The notes: a model not told the origin generated them from the sequence alone. 64,000 nucleotides of DNA from Chryseobacterium camelliae (GCF_027920545.1 NZ_CP115859.1:186001-250000); one strand, 5' to 3'; positions 15,034 through 24,150 are shown, counted from the stretch's first letter. Translations and numbers: made by a program.

Positions 15034-16878
15034 CTACAGATTGCTTTCTATGGCTCCTACCTTTTCCCGATACAATTCAACAGGTTTATCAAGTAAAACA
15101 GCGATTACGGTTATGTTTTTATCCAGCCTTTCTTTAGGGATATCAATATAAACAATTCCGGGTCTGTCGCTCCAGTAGAGTTTGTTATAAATATTGTGAT
15201 TAATCATAGATCCTTCACCAACAATACGGATTCTGGAGATATTGTTTTTAATCCCTTTTAAAGCGATAGGACCTGTCGGAGTTCCTTCCACAAAAAGATA
15301 AAGGGTTTGTCGATCTTTTGATAGCGCACTCATTCCTGAATAGTGTCCGTTAGGTAGCCCTTTTCCGGTTTCAAAAAGAGCTTCGGAATGCTTACTGATC
15401 CAGCTTAAAGTCTCTTTATTTGTTTTTGAATTTGTTGGGATTTTCATATTCAGTCCATCGTTGGTTAATCCTGAATTGTTGAATATATTTTTTCCGTCAT
15501 AAAGCTGTTCCGCAATTTCAAAAACGGAGTTTTTTGTGTTTTTATCTTCTAAAATACTTTGAAGAGAAAGTGTCTCTTTTTTTACAGGATTGGAAAAACT
15601 AATTTTTTCGTTGAAGCTAAGTTCTACAACAGTAACGTCCTGATCAAATTTTATATTTGAAAAATGTACGGCTAAATTTCTGTTACCATCAGCTTTAAAA
15701 TCAACTTTAGCATTGTTGTCTCCAATAATTTTGACAGCTATCGGAAATGTATTTAAACCATATATTTTTGTGAAATCCTTAGCTTCTTCGAGGTATAGAA
15801 ATAATTTTTTTTCATCTTTTGAAATGGCAGATTTTCCTTTGTAATTTTCAAATGGTAGGCCTTTTCTTGTTTCGTAAACCGCTTCTTTATGCTTGGAGGT
15901 CCATCTTCCAAGATCTCGCAAAATTTCAATCTGTTCGGCAGGAATGCTTCCGTCTGCTTTTGGTCCGATGTCCAATAATAAATTTCCCCCCATACTGATA
16001 ACATCTGCCAGTGTTCTTACGATCATATTAGGCGTTTTATAATGATTGTCGAAAGGCTGGAATCCCCAGGAATCATTCATGGTGTAGCAAAGCTCCCAAA
16101 ATTTGCTTTCCGGGCTGATGACAGGAATTCCCTGTTCCGGGGTTTCATAATCACCATGATTGTTAAGCCTTGAATTGATAATGATATTGGAATTGTATTT
16201 CTTTAAATTTTCAAGAGTTTCCGGAGCGTGCCATTCTTCTGAACTGTGTTCCCAGTCTCCATCAAACCATAAAAGGTCAGGTTGATATTGATTTGAAAGC
16301 TCATTTAATTGGGTTTGATAATAGGTAATATAATTTTGCCAGCGTTTAGTGTCGCTTTTTATATCGTATCTTTTTTCAGTTCTGGTTTTAATATCATAAT
16401 AAGGGTGGCTCCAGTCGGGAAGAGAGTAGTAGAGACCGGTTTTTAATCCGGATTTTTTAAGTTCTGCAATAAATGGACTTAGAACATCTTTTTTGGCTAA
16501 AGCATTCTGAGGGATGGTAGTTGACTTTTCGGCTTTGGAATTCCAGAGAGCGACACCATCATGGTGTTTAGTGGTAATAACAGAATATTGGGCTCCGGAA
16601 TCTTTAATAAGCTGAACCCAATCTTCGGGGCGATACTGTGAAGCTGAAAAACCGTTCAGTTGCTTCATGTAGTTTTCATGATTGATATAATTATTGAAAA
16701 AAGACCAGGACTCGGAAATACCATTTACGGAATAGATTCCCCAATGAATAAAAATTCCCAGTTTGGCATCCTGAAACCATTCCATTTTTTTTTGAGCAGG
16801 TAGATTTTTTTGAGCATTGAGGTTGGAAACGGCTAAAAGTGTACCTAATAAAAAAGTTCTGGTCAGTTTATTTTTCAT
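15034..16878 (-). CDS. Alpha-L-fucosidase, glycoside hydrolase family 29
   Basis: The 614-residue product has a signal peptide ending in NLNAQ. The catalytic domain (about 25-350) shows GH29 marks: WFQDAKLGIFIHWG near the start, TTKHHDGVALW, and DLLWFDGDW, where the first Asp is the nucleophile. The C-terminal half is beta-rich and contains two related segments (RKGLPFENYKGKSAISKDEKKLFLYLE and the similar TGKGLPNGHYSGMSALSKD), an internal repeat. It would cleave terminal alpha-L-fucose from glycans in the periplasm or outside. Unlike many Bacteroidota glycan genes it has no SusCD partner here. Tandem dyads lie about 90-125 bases upstream. Confidence 0.9.
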   Translation of the reverse strand: MKNKLTRTFLLGTLLAVSNLNAQKNLPAQKKMEWFQDAKLGIFIHWGIYSVNGISESWSFFNNYINHENYMKQLNGFSASQYRPEDWVQLIKDSGAQYSVITTKHHDGVALWNSKAEKSTTIPQNALAKKDVLSPFIAELKKSGLKTGLYYSLPDWSHPYYDIKTRTEKRYDIKSDTKRWQNYITYYQTQLNELSNQYQPDLLWFDGDWEHSSEEWHAPETLENLKKYNSNIIINSRLNNHGDYETPEQGIPVISPESKFWELCYTMNDSWGFQPFDNHYKTPNMIVRTLADVISMGGNLLLDIGPKADGSIPAEQIEILRDLGRWTSKHKEAVYETRKGLPFENYKGKSAISKDEKKLFLYLEEAKDFTKIYGLNTFPIAVKIIGDNNAKVDFKADGNRNLAVHFSNIKFDQDVTVVELSFNEKISFSNPVKKETLSLQSILEDKNTKNSVFEIAEQLYDGKNIFNNSGLTNDGLNMKIPTNSKTNKETLSWISKHSEALFETGKGLPNGHYSGMSALSKDRQTLYLFVEGTPTGPIALKGIKNNISRIRIVGEGSMINHNIYNKLYWSDRPGIVYIDIPKERLDKNITVIAVLLDKPVELYREKVGAIESNL

Positions 16879-16966
16879 TTTATTTTTTTTACTAAAATAA
16901 GGAAAGTAGCTATGTTATAAAAGATGGATTTTATTTTGAACGAATTATTTAGGAAACATTAGAGTT

Positions 16967-17003
16967 CCGTAAAAATACGGTGAAAAATTCCGTGATTTTA
17001 CGG
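16967..17003. promoter_or_regulatory. Two tandem CCGT-ACGG dyads upstream of the fucosidase gene
   Basis: CCGTAAAAATACGG (16967-16980) and CCGTGATTTTACGG (16990-17003) are two inverted repeats with starts 23 bases apart, close to two helix turns. Each is flanked by TTCCGT and ACGGT words. They lie 89-125 bases upstream of the fucosidase start, where an activator or repressor could bind. No regulator gene is nearby, so the binding protein is unknown. Confidence 0.5.
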
Positions 17004-17109
17004 TATTCTTATATAAATATTTATTTAGAAATTTATACAGGTTTTAAGTAGGAGTAATCTATTTAAAACTGATAAACACTAATAACGATTATAACTCTAT
17101 TTTTTTTGA

Positions 17110-17139
17110 GGAAATGATAAAGGCAACCGAGAGGCTGCC
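17110..17139 (-). terminator. Probable terminator after rpe
   Basis: Stem GGCAGCC/GGTTGCC around TCTC, read on the minus strand, followed by TTTATCATTT. The T tract is poor on this strand and better on the other. Confidence 0.45.
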
Positions 17140-17166
17140 TTTTCATTTTTTATCTTTAAAATCAAA

Positions 17167-17817
17167 TTAGATTTTTAGTAATTCAATGGTTTTTTCAGGA
17201 TTTTCAGTTGAAAATACTGCATTACCAGCAACCAATACATCAGCTCCGGCTTCGAAAAGTTTAGAAGCGTTGTCAAGGTTAACCCCTCCGTCTACCTGAA
17301 TAAGAGCAGTAGAGTTGTTGCTCAGAATCAGATCTTTGGTTTCAGCGATTTTTTTGTAAGTATTTTCAATGAATTTCTGTCCTCCAAATCCCGGATTTAC
17401 ACTCATCAATAATACCAAATCTACATCGGCAATAATATCTTCCAGCATTAAAACAGGGGTGGAAGGATTTAAAACAACTCCTGCTTTCGCACCTAAACTT
17501 TGAATATGATGAATGGTTCTGTGAAGGTGGGTACAAGCTTCATAATGAACAGAAACTAAATCTGCGCCGTGGTTGATGAATTCTTCAACATACTTTTCCG
17601 GTTCAACGATCATTAAGTGTACATCTACAAATTTTTTAGCATGCTGCTGAATCGTTTTCATCACCGGAAAGCCAAATGAGATGTTGGGAACAAATCTTCC
17701 GTCCATCACATCTACGTGAAGCCAGTCTGCCTGAGAATTGTTAAGCATTTCAATGTCTTTTTGCAGATTCCCGAAGTCTGCGGATAAAAGGGAAGGAGCA
17801 ATAAGCTTCGTTTTCAT
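17167..17817 (-). CDS. rpe: Ribulose-phosphate 3-epimerase
   Basis: The 216-residue TIM barrel has the family length and motifs: SLLSADFGN at the N-terminus, LHVDVMDGRFVPN with the metal-binding His and Asp, HLMIVEP, MSVNPGFGGQ, and VDGGVN with the second Asp. It interconverts ribulose 5-phosphate and xylulose 5-phosphate in the pentose phosphate pathway. It ends 95 bases after the M42 peptidase gene on the same strand, with an AT-rich gap between them. Confidence 0.97.
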   Translation of the reverse strand: MKTKLIAPSLLSADFGNLQKDIEMLNNSQADWLHVDVMDGRFVPNISFGFPVMKTIQQHAKKFVDVHLMIVEPEKYVEEFINHGADLVSVHYEACTHLHRTIHHIQSLGAKAGVVLNPSTPVLMLEDIIADVDLVLLMSVNPGFGGQKFIENTYKKIAETKDLILSNNSTALIQVDGGVNLDNASKLFEAGADVLVAGNAVFSTENPEKTIELLKI

Positions 17818-17911
17818 TTTTACTTTTTATTTTATATTAAGATATTAGTAAAAGATCGGATATCTCTGACTTTTTACTTTTAACATCTCACTATTGATCT
17901 TATTGTTTTTA

Positions 17912-18988
17912 TTAATGATACTTCAGCTTCATTTCCGGTTGTATCTTCAGAAGGGTCTCGTAAATTAATTTAATGACGTTGGCTACATCTTCTTTAGAAA
18001 CCATTTCTACTGTGGTATGCATATAGCGCAAAGGTAGGGAAATTAATGCACTTGGTACACCGCCGTTGGAATGGGCGAATGCATCGGTGTCTGTCCCAGT
18101 AGCTCTGCTTGCCGCTGCTCGCTGGAATGGTATTTTTTTAGATTTTGCAGTGTCAATAATTAATTCTCTGATCGTATGATGAATGCTTGGAGCAAAGAAA
18201 ACAACAGGGCCGGCTCCGCATTTTTGATCGCCTTCTTTTTTCTTTTCGATCATTGGAGTCGTAGTGTCGTGAGTAACGTCTGTGACAATTGCAATATTAG
18301 GTTTAATGGTATCAGCAATCATATCTGCTCCGTATAAGCCTACTTCTTCCTGTACGGAATTGGTGATATACAGACCAAAAGGAATTGTTTTTTTGTTTTC
18401 TTTTAAAAGTCGCGCCACTTCTGCAATCATAAATCCTCCGATCCTGTTATCTAAAGCACGACAAACAAAATATCGGTCATTCATTTCGAAAAACTCGTCA
18501 GGATAAGTGATCATGCAACCTACGTAAATTCCTAAATCTTCAATTTCTTTTTTGGAAACGGCACCACAATCAATAAAAATGTTTTCAATTTTGGGAGTGG
18601 GTTCGTTTTGATTGGTGCTTCTGGTATGGATGGCAGGCCAGCCGAAAACTCCTTTTACAATACCTTTTTCACCATGGATATGAACTACTTTGGAAGGAGC
18701 GATGGTTTGATCTGAACCGCCATTTCTGATGACATAAATCAATCCGTCATCCGTAATATAATTTACATACCAGGAGATCTCATCTGCATGGGCTTCTATT
18801 ACTACTTTAAATTCAGCTTCAGGATTGATGATTCCATAGCATGTACCATAATGATCAATCTCTATTTTATCAACATAAGGTCTTATATAATCCATCCAGA
18901 TTTCCTGTCCTTTATGTTCAAAACCTGTCGGAGATGCTGTATTTAAGTATTTTTCTAAAAACTTTAAAGATTTCTTTTCAAACTTCAT
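17912..18988 (-). CDS. M42 family metallopeptidase (FrvX-like aminopeptidase)
   Basis: The 358-residue protein shows the two-metal site of the M42 family: EAHADEISWYV (first His and Asp), RALDNRIGG (bridging Asp), QEEVGLYGAD (catalytic Glu pair), TDVTHD (Asp) and HTTVEMVSKEDV near the end. M42 enzymes are large cytoplasmic tetrahedral aminopeptidases or endoglucanase-like proteins; peptide trimming is the most probable role. There is no signal peptide. It is divergent from the DUF4294 gene, with 52 bases between the starts. Confidence 0.92.
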   Translation of the reverse strand: MKFEKKSLKFLEKYLNTASPTGFEHKGQEIWMDYIRPYVDKIEIDHYGTCYGIINPEAEFKVVIEAHADEISWYVNYITDDGLIYVIRNGGSDQTIAPSKVVHIHGEKGIVKGVFGWPAIHTRSTNQNEPTPKIENIFIDCGAVSKKEIEDLGIYVGCMITYPDEFFEMNDRYFVCRALDNRIGGFMIAEVARLLKENKKTIPFGLYITNSVQEEVGLYGADMIADTIKPNIAIVTDVTHDTTTPMIEKKKEGDQKCGAGPVVFFAPSIHHTIRELIIDTAKSKKIPFQRAAASRATGTDTDAFAHSNGGVPSALISLPLRYMHTTVEMVSKEDVANVIKLIYETLLKIQPEMKLKYH

Positions 18989-19040
18989 AAAAAAGGAATG
19001 ATTTTTGTAAGTAATTTTTGTTCTAATAAGTGTAAAAGTA

Positions 19041-19745
19041 ATGAATTTTAATAAAATTATTTGCCTTTTTCTTTTCTTTTTTGGAGTGGGTATTTCCGGG
19101 CAAAAAGATTCTCTTGGGAATATTCCTTTAAGCCAATATCCACCCGAATTATTGAAAGTAGACGAATTTGGGAATAAGTATTATTATGATGAAAGGCAAA
19201 AAGCGAGATTCTATGAAATAAATGGTGAAACCGTAGTCGTAATGGATGAGCTGATGTTATTAAACAAGCCTAAGTTTAATAATCAATTAGATAAAAACTA
19301 CTATTATTTTCTGAATAAGAAGCTGTACAGGGTTTATCCGTTGTTTATGACGGCTTTATCTCAATACCGCGATATTCAGAAAGAAATGACCAATCTGGAT
19401 AGTAAAGCGAAAAGAAAATATGTGAGAGACAGGCAGAATATGCTGGCTGATCAGTATGAAAAACAGCTGAGAGATTTAACAACTACGGAAGGGCAGGTTT
19501 TTGCCAAGCTTATGAATCGAGCGACAGGTCAGAACGTATACGAGATCATCAAAGAATTAAGAGGAGGATGGAGCGCATTTTGGTGGAATGTAAAAGGTAA
19601 AATGGCTGATATTGATCTTAAAGATCAGTATAATCCGCACGTGAACAGAACGGATGAGTTTTTGGAATCATTGTTGCAGTCTAACTGGAATTCGGGTTTC
19701 CTTCAGCCTTATCCTGGAGCCTATCAGTTTAAAGTAGGAAAATAG
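19041..19745 (+). CDS. DUF4294 domain-containing exported protein
   Basis: The 234-residue product begins with a hydrophobic signal peptide ending near GISGQ. The remainder, with YYFLNKKLYRVYPLF, a basic helical stretch (MTNLDSKAKRKYVRDRQ) and LMNRATGQNVYEIIKELRGGWSAFWWN, matches what I know as DUF4294, a Bacteroidota-specific family. The function is not known. It is close to the M42 peptidase start on the other strand; this divergent pairing is common in flavobacteria, but its meaning is not known to me. Confidence 0.8.
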   Translation: MNFNKIICLFLFFFGVGISGQKDSLGNIPLSQYPPELLKVDEFGNKYYYDERQKARFYEINGETVVVMDELMLLNKPKFNNQLDKNYYYFLNKKLYRVYPLFMTALSQYRDIQKEMTNLDSKAKRKYVRDRQNMLADQYEKQLRDLTTTEGQVFAKLMNRATGQNVYEIIKELRGGWSAFWWNVKGKMADIDLKDQYNPHVNRTDEFLESLLQSNWNSGFLQPYPGAYQFKVGK

Positions 19746-19754
19746 AAAATCATA

Positions 19755-19790
19755 AAAAATTCCTGTAAATTTATTTACAGGAATTTTTGT
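19755..19790 (+). terminator. Terminator shared by convergent genes, overlapping the Nudix 3' end
   Basis: A 16-bp stem (19755-19770 with 19773-19788, core ATTCCTGTAAAT) lies between the DUF4294 and Nudix genes. Its right arm covers the last codons and stop of the Nudix gene (stop 19775-19777). Confidence 0.8.
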
Positions 19791-20191
19791 TTTAATTTAT
19801 CGAATACAATTCTGTCAATAGGTAAAGAAAATGGATTGCCGGGTTGGTCTATATCGATCCATTCCGTCTTTTCTATACAAGGATCAAGAATTAGAAAATC
19901 TTCTTCGTTGATAATGTTTACCATATAATATATAGTAAGCAGCTGTTCATTTTCTCTGAAACGGGAAACTAAAAAGTCTTCCTGAGTATAAAGATGTTCT
20001 GTAATCTCAACTTTTACATTGAGTTCTTCATCGAACTCGCGATGGAGGCATTCTAATACTCCTTCTCCGTATTCCAATCCTCCTCCCGGGAATTTCATTA
20101 AAGGTTCACCTGCATATTCTTCAAATAAGGTCAGTACTTTTTTGTCTTTTACTGCACAAGCATACACTCTAATGTTGATCTTGTCTATCAT
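19775..20191 (-). CDS. Nudix hydrolase, 138 residues
   Basis: The Nudix box is clear: GGGLEYGEGVLECLHREFDEEL near residues 36-57, which fits G-x5-E-x7-RE-x2-EE. The enzyme would hydrolyse a nucleoside diphosphate linked to another group, using metal ions held by the REFDEEL glutamates. Length and lack of other domains fit a MutT/NudF-like single-domain enzyme, but the substrate is not predictable. The gene end lies inside the terminator hairpin. Confidence 0.88.
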   Translation of the reverse strand: MIDKINIRVYACAVKDKKVLTLFEEYAGEPLMKFPGGGLEYGEGVLECLHREFDEELNVKVEITEHLYTQEDFLVSRFRENEQLLTIYYMVNIINEEDFLILDPCIEKTEWIDIDQPGNPFSLPIDRIVFDKLKQKFL

Positions 20192-20348
20192 ATTAATAAT
20201 TTGTACAGCTAAAATAAGGAAATTTAGAAAGAAGTGAGAGGTTAGAAGTTAGAAATTGGTTTAGAAAATTATTAAGTTGAGCTCTGCTTGATATTACTTA
20301 TTATAATATATGATATTCTACCGGCTTCTTACTTTTTACTTCTACCTA

Positions 20349-21023
20349 TTACAATTTAACAGCATTAATCATTTCTCTTTTTCCGGGAGGTCCTTGCTTC
20401 TTTTCTACCTTAAAGTTTAATTCTTGGAGTATTCTCCTTACGCTGCCTTTTGAGGAATAGGTTGTGAGAAGTCCGTTCATTGCCATTTTGTCTGAAACCA
20501 TTTCAAATAAGGGTTTTTCCCATAGATCGGGCTGTACTCTGGCTCCGAAACAGTCGAAATAAACCAGGTTAATTCCGGGTAAATCAATGTTTTTCAGATC
20601 AAAAAAGTCACATTCTATCTTTTTGAGATTAAATCCTTTAATAATTTCTACCGGTTTTTCCCATTCCGCTGCATGAATTTTATGATAAATATTTTTGAAT
20701 TCCGGGTTATCAAAAAGTTCGAAATAGGATAATTCGTTAATTTCGGATTCATTTATGGGGTATTTTTCGAGGGAAAAATAATTAATGATATGATTTTTGT
20801 CAGTTTTTAAATATTCATTAATTGTTACCAAAACATTTAAACCTGTTCCAAAACCGAGTTCTAAAATATTAATTTCGCAATCATTTAATAAATTCAGTCC
20901 ATTTTTGATAAACACGTGTTCTGCTTCCTGAAGTGCACCGTGATGAGAATGGTAGTTTTCATTTAAATCATTGATAAACAGTGTTTTGCTTCCGTCGTTT
21001 GTGGTTTTTATTTCTCTTTTCAA
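20349..21023 (-). CDS. mnmD: tRNA 5-methylaminomethyl-2-thiouridine methyltransferase MnmD
   Basis: The 224-residue protein has the N-terminal motif TNDGSKTLFINDLNENYHS, the AdoMet-binding ILELGFGTGLNVL near residues 56-67, and VYFDCFGARVQPDLW and GPPGKREM near the end. These match the methyltransferase half of MnmC, which completes mnm5s2U at the wobble position of tRNAs. The FAD-dependent oxidase half is missing, as is usual for stand-alone MnmD in this phylum. It is divergent from ilvE, with 84 bases between the starts. Confidence 0.9.
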   Translation of the reverse strand: MKREIKTTNDGSKTLFINDLNENYHSHHGALQEAEHVFIKNGLNLLNDCEINILELGFGTGLNVLVTINEYLKTDKNHIINYFSLEKYPINESEINELSYFELFDNPEFKNIYHKIHAAEWEKPVEIIKGFNLKKIECDFFDLKNIDLPGINLVYFDCFGARVQPDLWEKPLFEMVSDKMAMNGLLTTYSSKGSVRRILQELNFKVEKKQGPPGKREMINAVKL

Positions 21024-21107
21024 GCTATTTTTTCACAAATTTACTCTAAAATTTTTATATTTAGAAAATTATGTTAAATTTGTAGAACATCATAAAAAAT
21101 TTTAGAA

Positions 21108-22178
21108 ATGATAATTCAAAAAACTGAAAACTCCAGAATTTCTACATTCGACCCGAATAATTTTTCATTTGGAAATACTTTTATCGATCATATGGTGATT
21201 TGTGAGTATGAAAACGGAAAATGGGGTGATGTGAAATTAGTTCCTTATGGTCCTATACCATTTACACCTGCCATGATGGGAGTAAATTACGGACAAGCTT
21301 GTTTTGAAGGTATGAAAGCCTACAAAGACAAAGACGGGCAGGTTTTCCTTTTCAGGCCTGAAAAGAATTTTGAACGTATCAACAAGTCAGCGAAGCGTCT
21401 TGCAATGCCAGAAGTAACAGAGGAAATGTTTTTGGATGGATTGAAAGCTTTGGTTGATATCGACAGAGATTGGATTCCTCAGGGAGAAGGAATGTCTTTA
21501 TACATCAGACCATTGATTTTTGCAACTGAAGAAGCATTAAAAGCAAGAGTAGCTGATAAATATATGTTTGCAATTGTAGCAACACCTGCGAAAATGTATT
21601 ACACAGAACCAGTTTCTGTGAAAATTTCTGACCATTATTCAAGAGCTGCAAATGGTGGAGTAGGATCCGCTAAAGCGGCAGGAAATTATGCAGCAGCATT
21701 CTATCCGACTCAATTGGCTATGGAAGAAGGATATGAGCAGATTATCTGGACAGATGATGCTACTCACGAATATTTCGAAGAAAGTGGAACAATGAACGTG
21801 TTTGTAAGAATAAACGATACGATTTACACTCCTCCTACCTCAGAAAAAATCTTGGATGGTGTTACCAGAGATAGCTTCATTCAATTAGCTAAAAAGAGAG
21901 GGATTGAAGTGAAAATAGAACCGGTAAAAGTAAAAGATGTTGTAGAAGCTCAGAAAAACGGAACTTTGAAAGAAGTTTGGGGAGTAGGAACAGCAGTGGT
22001 AACTACCGTGTTCCAGGCGTTAGGGTATAACGGAGAAAAATTGGAATTACCAAAACTTTCTGCTGAAGAAAGCTATGCTGAAACGTTGAAAAAGGATCTT
22101 GTAGACTTGCAAACGAATCTTGCCGAAGATACATTCGGGTGGAGAGTGATGGTAGATCACGCATTGGAAACAGTTTAA
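21108..22178 (+). CDS. ilvE: Branched-chain amino acid aminotransferase
   Basis: The 356-residue protein belongs to fold-type IV PLP enzymes. The Schiff-base lysine lies in GGVGSAKAAGNYAA, and YFEESGTMNVFV and the late TAVVTTVF segment contact phosphate. The length and N-terminal extension fit the longer class II BCAT found in Bacteroidota and eukaryotes. It transfers the amino group between glutamate and the keto acids of Leu, Ile and Val. It is a single gene with a terminator. Confidence 0.95.
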   Translation: MIIQKTENSRISTFDPNNFSFGNTFIDHMVICEYENGKWGDVKLVPYGPIPFTPAMMGVNYGQACFEGMKAYKDKDGQVFLFRPEKNFERINKSAKRLAMPEVTEEMFLDGLKALVDIDRDWIPQGEGMSLYIRPLIFATEEALKARVADKYMFAIVATPAKMYYTEPVSVKISDHYSRAANGGVGSAKAAGNYAAAFYPTQLAMEEGYEQIIWTDDATHEYFEESGTMNVFVRINDTIYTPPTSEKILDGVTRDSFIQLAKKRGIEVKIEPVKVKDVVEAQKNGTLKEVWGVGTAVVTTVFQALGYNGEKLELPKLSAEESYAETLKKDLVDLQTNLAEDTFGWRVMVDHALETV

Positions 22179-22201
22179 TTTAATTCAATAAAAAGCTATA
22201 T

Positions 22202-22226
22202 AAAGTCGGGTATTGCCCGGCTTTTT
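22202..22226 (+). terminator. Intrinsic terminator after ilvE
   Basis: Stem AAAGTCGGG with CCCGGCTTT (one G-U pair), loop TATTG, then TT. Confidence 0.8.
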
Positions 22227-22251
22227 CTGTTTCTAAGGTTTTTTCTTTTTT

Positions 22252-22330
22252 CTGTCTTTCTGAAAGAAACAAAGTAGAGTGAAGAATCTAGGTTTAAGTA
22301 TCTAAGATTCTTGCTTTGTCAGAATGACAG
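22252..22330. repeat. Imperfect inverted repeat in the gap between ilvE and gldI
   Basis: The left arm (22252-22289) begins CTGTCTTTCTGAAAG and ends GAAGAATCT; the right arm (22305-22330) is AGATTCTTG to AGAATGACAG. The arms agree at both ends, and the left arm has extra bases in the middle. The gap of 320 bases holds otherwise only the ilvE terminator and an AT-rich stretch. It looks like a short dispersed repeat; no other copy was found in this window. Confidence 0.5.
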
Positions 22331-22498
22331 CAGTTGAATGGGTATGTTTTAAAATATCATCAAGAAAAATATTTTTTTTCGTTAAAAAACATATAAAATT
22401 AAATTTTAAATTATTTTCAACTCTCCTAAAACTTTTGTTTCAATAAGTTCAACAACTTTTGTAATTAATTCCCGAAATGTGTATTTTCGCAAATGTTT

Positions 22499-23011
22499 AT
22501 GAAAAAAATACTCTTCATATCAATATTGGGCTTATTGAGCTGCAATAGAAATACACAACAGGTGCATCCTCCTGTAGGTGGTGTTTTGGATAAAAAAGAT
22601 TTGGATGTTTCAAGAGAAAGAATGAGAAATCTGAATACTTTGGAAAGAAGTCAGATCCAGGATTGGATTGGCGGACAGGCCGAAAAGTTTTATCCAACAC
22701 AACTTAATTACTGGGTAAATACTGAAGGTTTTGATAAAAGAGAAAGAAGACAAGATGAAAGTCTTATTTCTTACTCTTATGATCTTTATGATTTTGATCA
22801 GACTAAAATTTACGATCAGCCTGTTGCAAGAAGAGAAGCTAAATTCGGACATTTTGATGAATTGAAAGCGGTAGAGAATGCTTTACGTTTTATACATGAT
22901 GGTGAGGAAGTAACCCTTTTGGTTCCGTCTTCTCTGGCTTACGGAACTTTCGGAGACGAGAAGAAGATTGACAACGACATCCCTTTAATCATAAAATTAA
23001 AAGCTTTATAA
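22499..23011 (+). CDS. gldI: GldI-like FKBP-type peptidyl-prolyl isomerase lipoprotein
   Basis: The 170-residue product begins with a lipoprotein signal and a lipobox LLSC near residue 14. The second half is a short FKBP-like domain (SYSYDLYDFDQTKIYD to GEEVTLLVPSSLAYGTFGDEKKIDNDIPLIIKLKAL), with the family's final strands. It matches GldI, a lipoprotein isomerase required for gliding motility and type IX secretion in Flavobacterium johnsoniae. An ATG two codons upstream is also in frame. The next gene, a second isomerase lipoprotein, starts 3 bases after the stop, so the two are an operon that may help fold outer-membrane or periplasmic proteins. Confidence 0.85.
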   Translation: MKKILFISILGLLSCNRNTQQVHPPVGGVLDKKDLDVSRERMRNLNTLERSQIQDWIGGQAEKFYPTQLNYWVNTEGFDKRERRQDESLISYSYDLYDFDQTKIYDQPVARREAKFGHFDELKAVENALRFIHDGEEVTLLVPSSLAYGTFGDEKKIDNDIPLIIKLKAL

Positions 23012-23014
23012 TAA

Positions 23015-24130
23015 ATGAAATTGTTTAACAAAAATATAATTCTGGCAGCGGCAAGTATTTCGCTGATGAGTTGTACCCCAATTTATAAAAAAATGAACGT
23101 AGACAAAGAAACTTACGAAGGTCTTAATGACGGACTTTATGCCAATCTCCAGACGACAAAAGGAAATATGATCCTGAAGTTTGAAGATAAGAAAGCACCT
23201 GTAACTGTAGCGAACTTTATTGGTCTTGCAGAAGGTAAAATCGACAACAAAGCTAAAGCGAAAGGAGTTCCTTACTATGACGGAACTATTTTCCACAGAG
23301 TGATTAAAGATTTCATGATTCAGGGAGGAGATCCTCAGGGAACAGGAATGGGAGATCCCGGGTATAAATTCGAAGATGAGAAAAACGATCTTAAACATAC
23401 AGGAAAGGGAGTTCTTTCTATGGCGAATTCAGGACCGAATACGAATGGGTCTCAATTCTTCATTACGGAAGTTGCTACACCTTGGCTGGATGGAAGACAC
23501 ACTATTTTCGGGAAAATTGTAAAAGGTGAAGAGGTGATCGATGCAATTGCCAATGTAGAAAAAGGCCCTCAGGATAAGCCTAAAACAGATGTCGTTTTAG
23601 AAAAAGTTTCTATTTTCAGCAAAGGTGACGAGTATAAAAACTATGATCCTGCAAAAACTTTCAACGAAGGAAAAGCTAAAATTGCTGAGAAGAATAAAGA
23701 ATTCATGGCTAAAGAAGAGGCTGACAAGAAAAGAAAAGAAGAAGAGTTTAAGGCAAACCAATTGAAAATGGTAGAAGATTTAAAATCCGGAATGCAAAAA
23801 ACTGAATCTGGTCTTTACTACAAAATTACAAAAACAACTACAGGAAAAGCTCCAAAAGCTGGTGATAATGTATCTGTACACTATGCTGGTAAATTGGTAG
23901 ACGGAACTGAGTTCGATTCTTCATTCAAAAGAAATGAGCCTATCGAGATTCCAATTGGAATGGGAAGAGTAATCAAAGGATGGGACGAAGGTATTCTTTT
24001 GTTAAAAGAAGGTGAAACTGCTACTTTATTAATTCCGCCGGCAATGGGATATGGAGAAAGAGGAGCAGGAGGAGTAATTCCGCCAAACGCTTGGTTGGTT
24101 TTCGATGTTGAGCTTGTAAAAGTACAATAA
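23015..24130 (+). CDS. Dual-family immunophilin lipoprotein: cyclophilin fused to FKBP
   Basis: The 371-residue product has a lipobox (SLMSC near residue 20). Residues about 40-205 form a cyclophilin: TVANFIGLAEG, YYDGTIFHRVIKDFMIQGGD, NGSQFFI and LDGRHTIFGKI. A charged, Lys/Glu-rich helical linker (about 205-265) follows. Residues about 268-371 form an FKBP domain: GDNVSVHYAGKL, GTEFDSSF, VIKGWDEGI and PPAMGYGERG. Both isomerase families thus sit in one envelope lipoprotein, next to gldI. Such cyclophilin-FKBP fusions are rare and known from Flavobacterium and a few others. Inferred role: periplasmic protein folding. Confidence 0.9.
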   Translation: MKLFNKNIILAAASISLMSCTPIYKKMNVDKETYEGLNDGLYANLQTTKGNMILKFEDKKAPVTVANFIGLAEGKIDNKAKAKGVPYYDGTIFHRVIKDFMIQGGDPQGTGMGDPGYKFEDEKNDLKHTGKGVLSMANSGPNTNGSQFFITEVATPWLDGRHTIFGKIVKGEEVIDAIANVEKGPQDKPKTDVVLEKVSIFSKGDEYKNYDPAKTFNEGKAKIAEKNKEFMAKEEADKKRKEEEFKANQLKMVEDLKSGMQKTESGLYYKITKTTTGKAPKAGDNVSVHYAGKLVDGTEFDSSFKRNEPIEIPIGMGRVIKGWDEGILLLKEGETATLLIPPAMGYGERGAGGVIPPNAWLVFDVELVKVQ

Positions 24131-24150
24131 TCGAATTTTAAAGTATTCTG

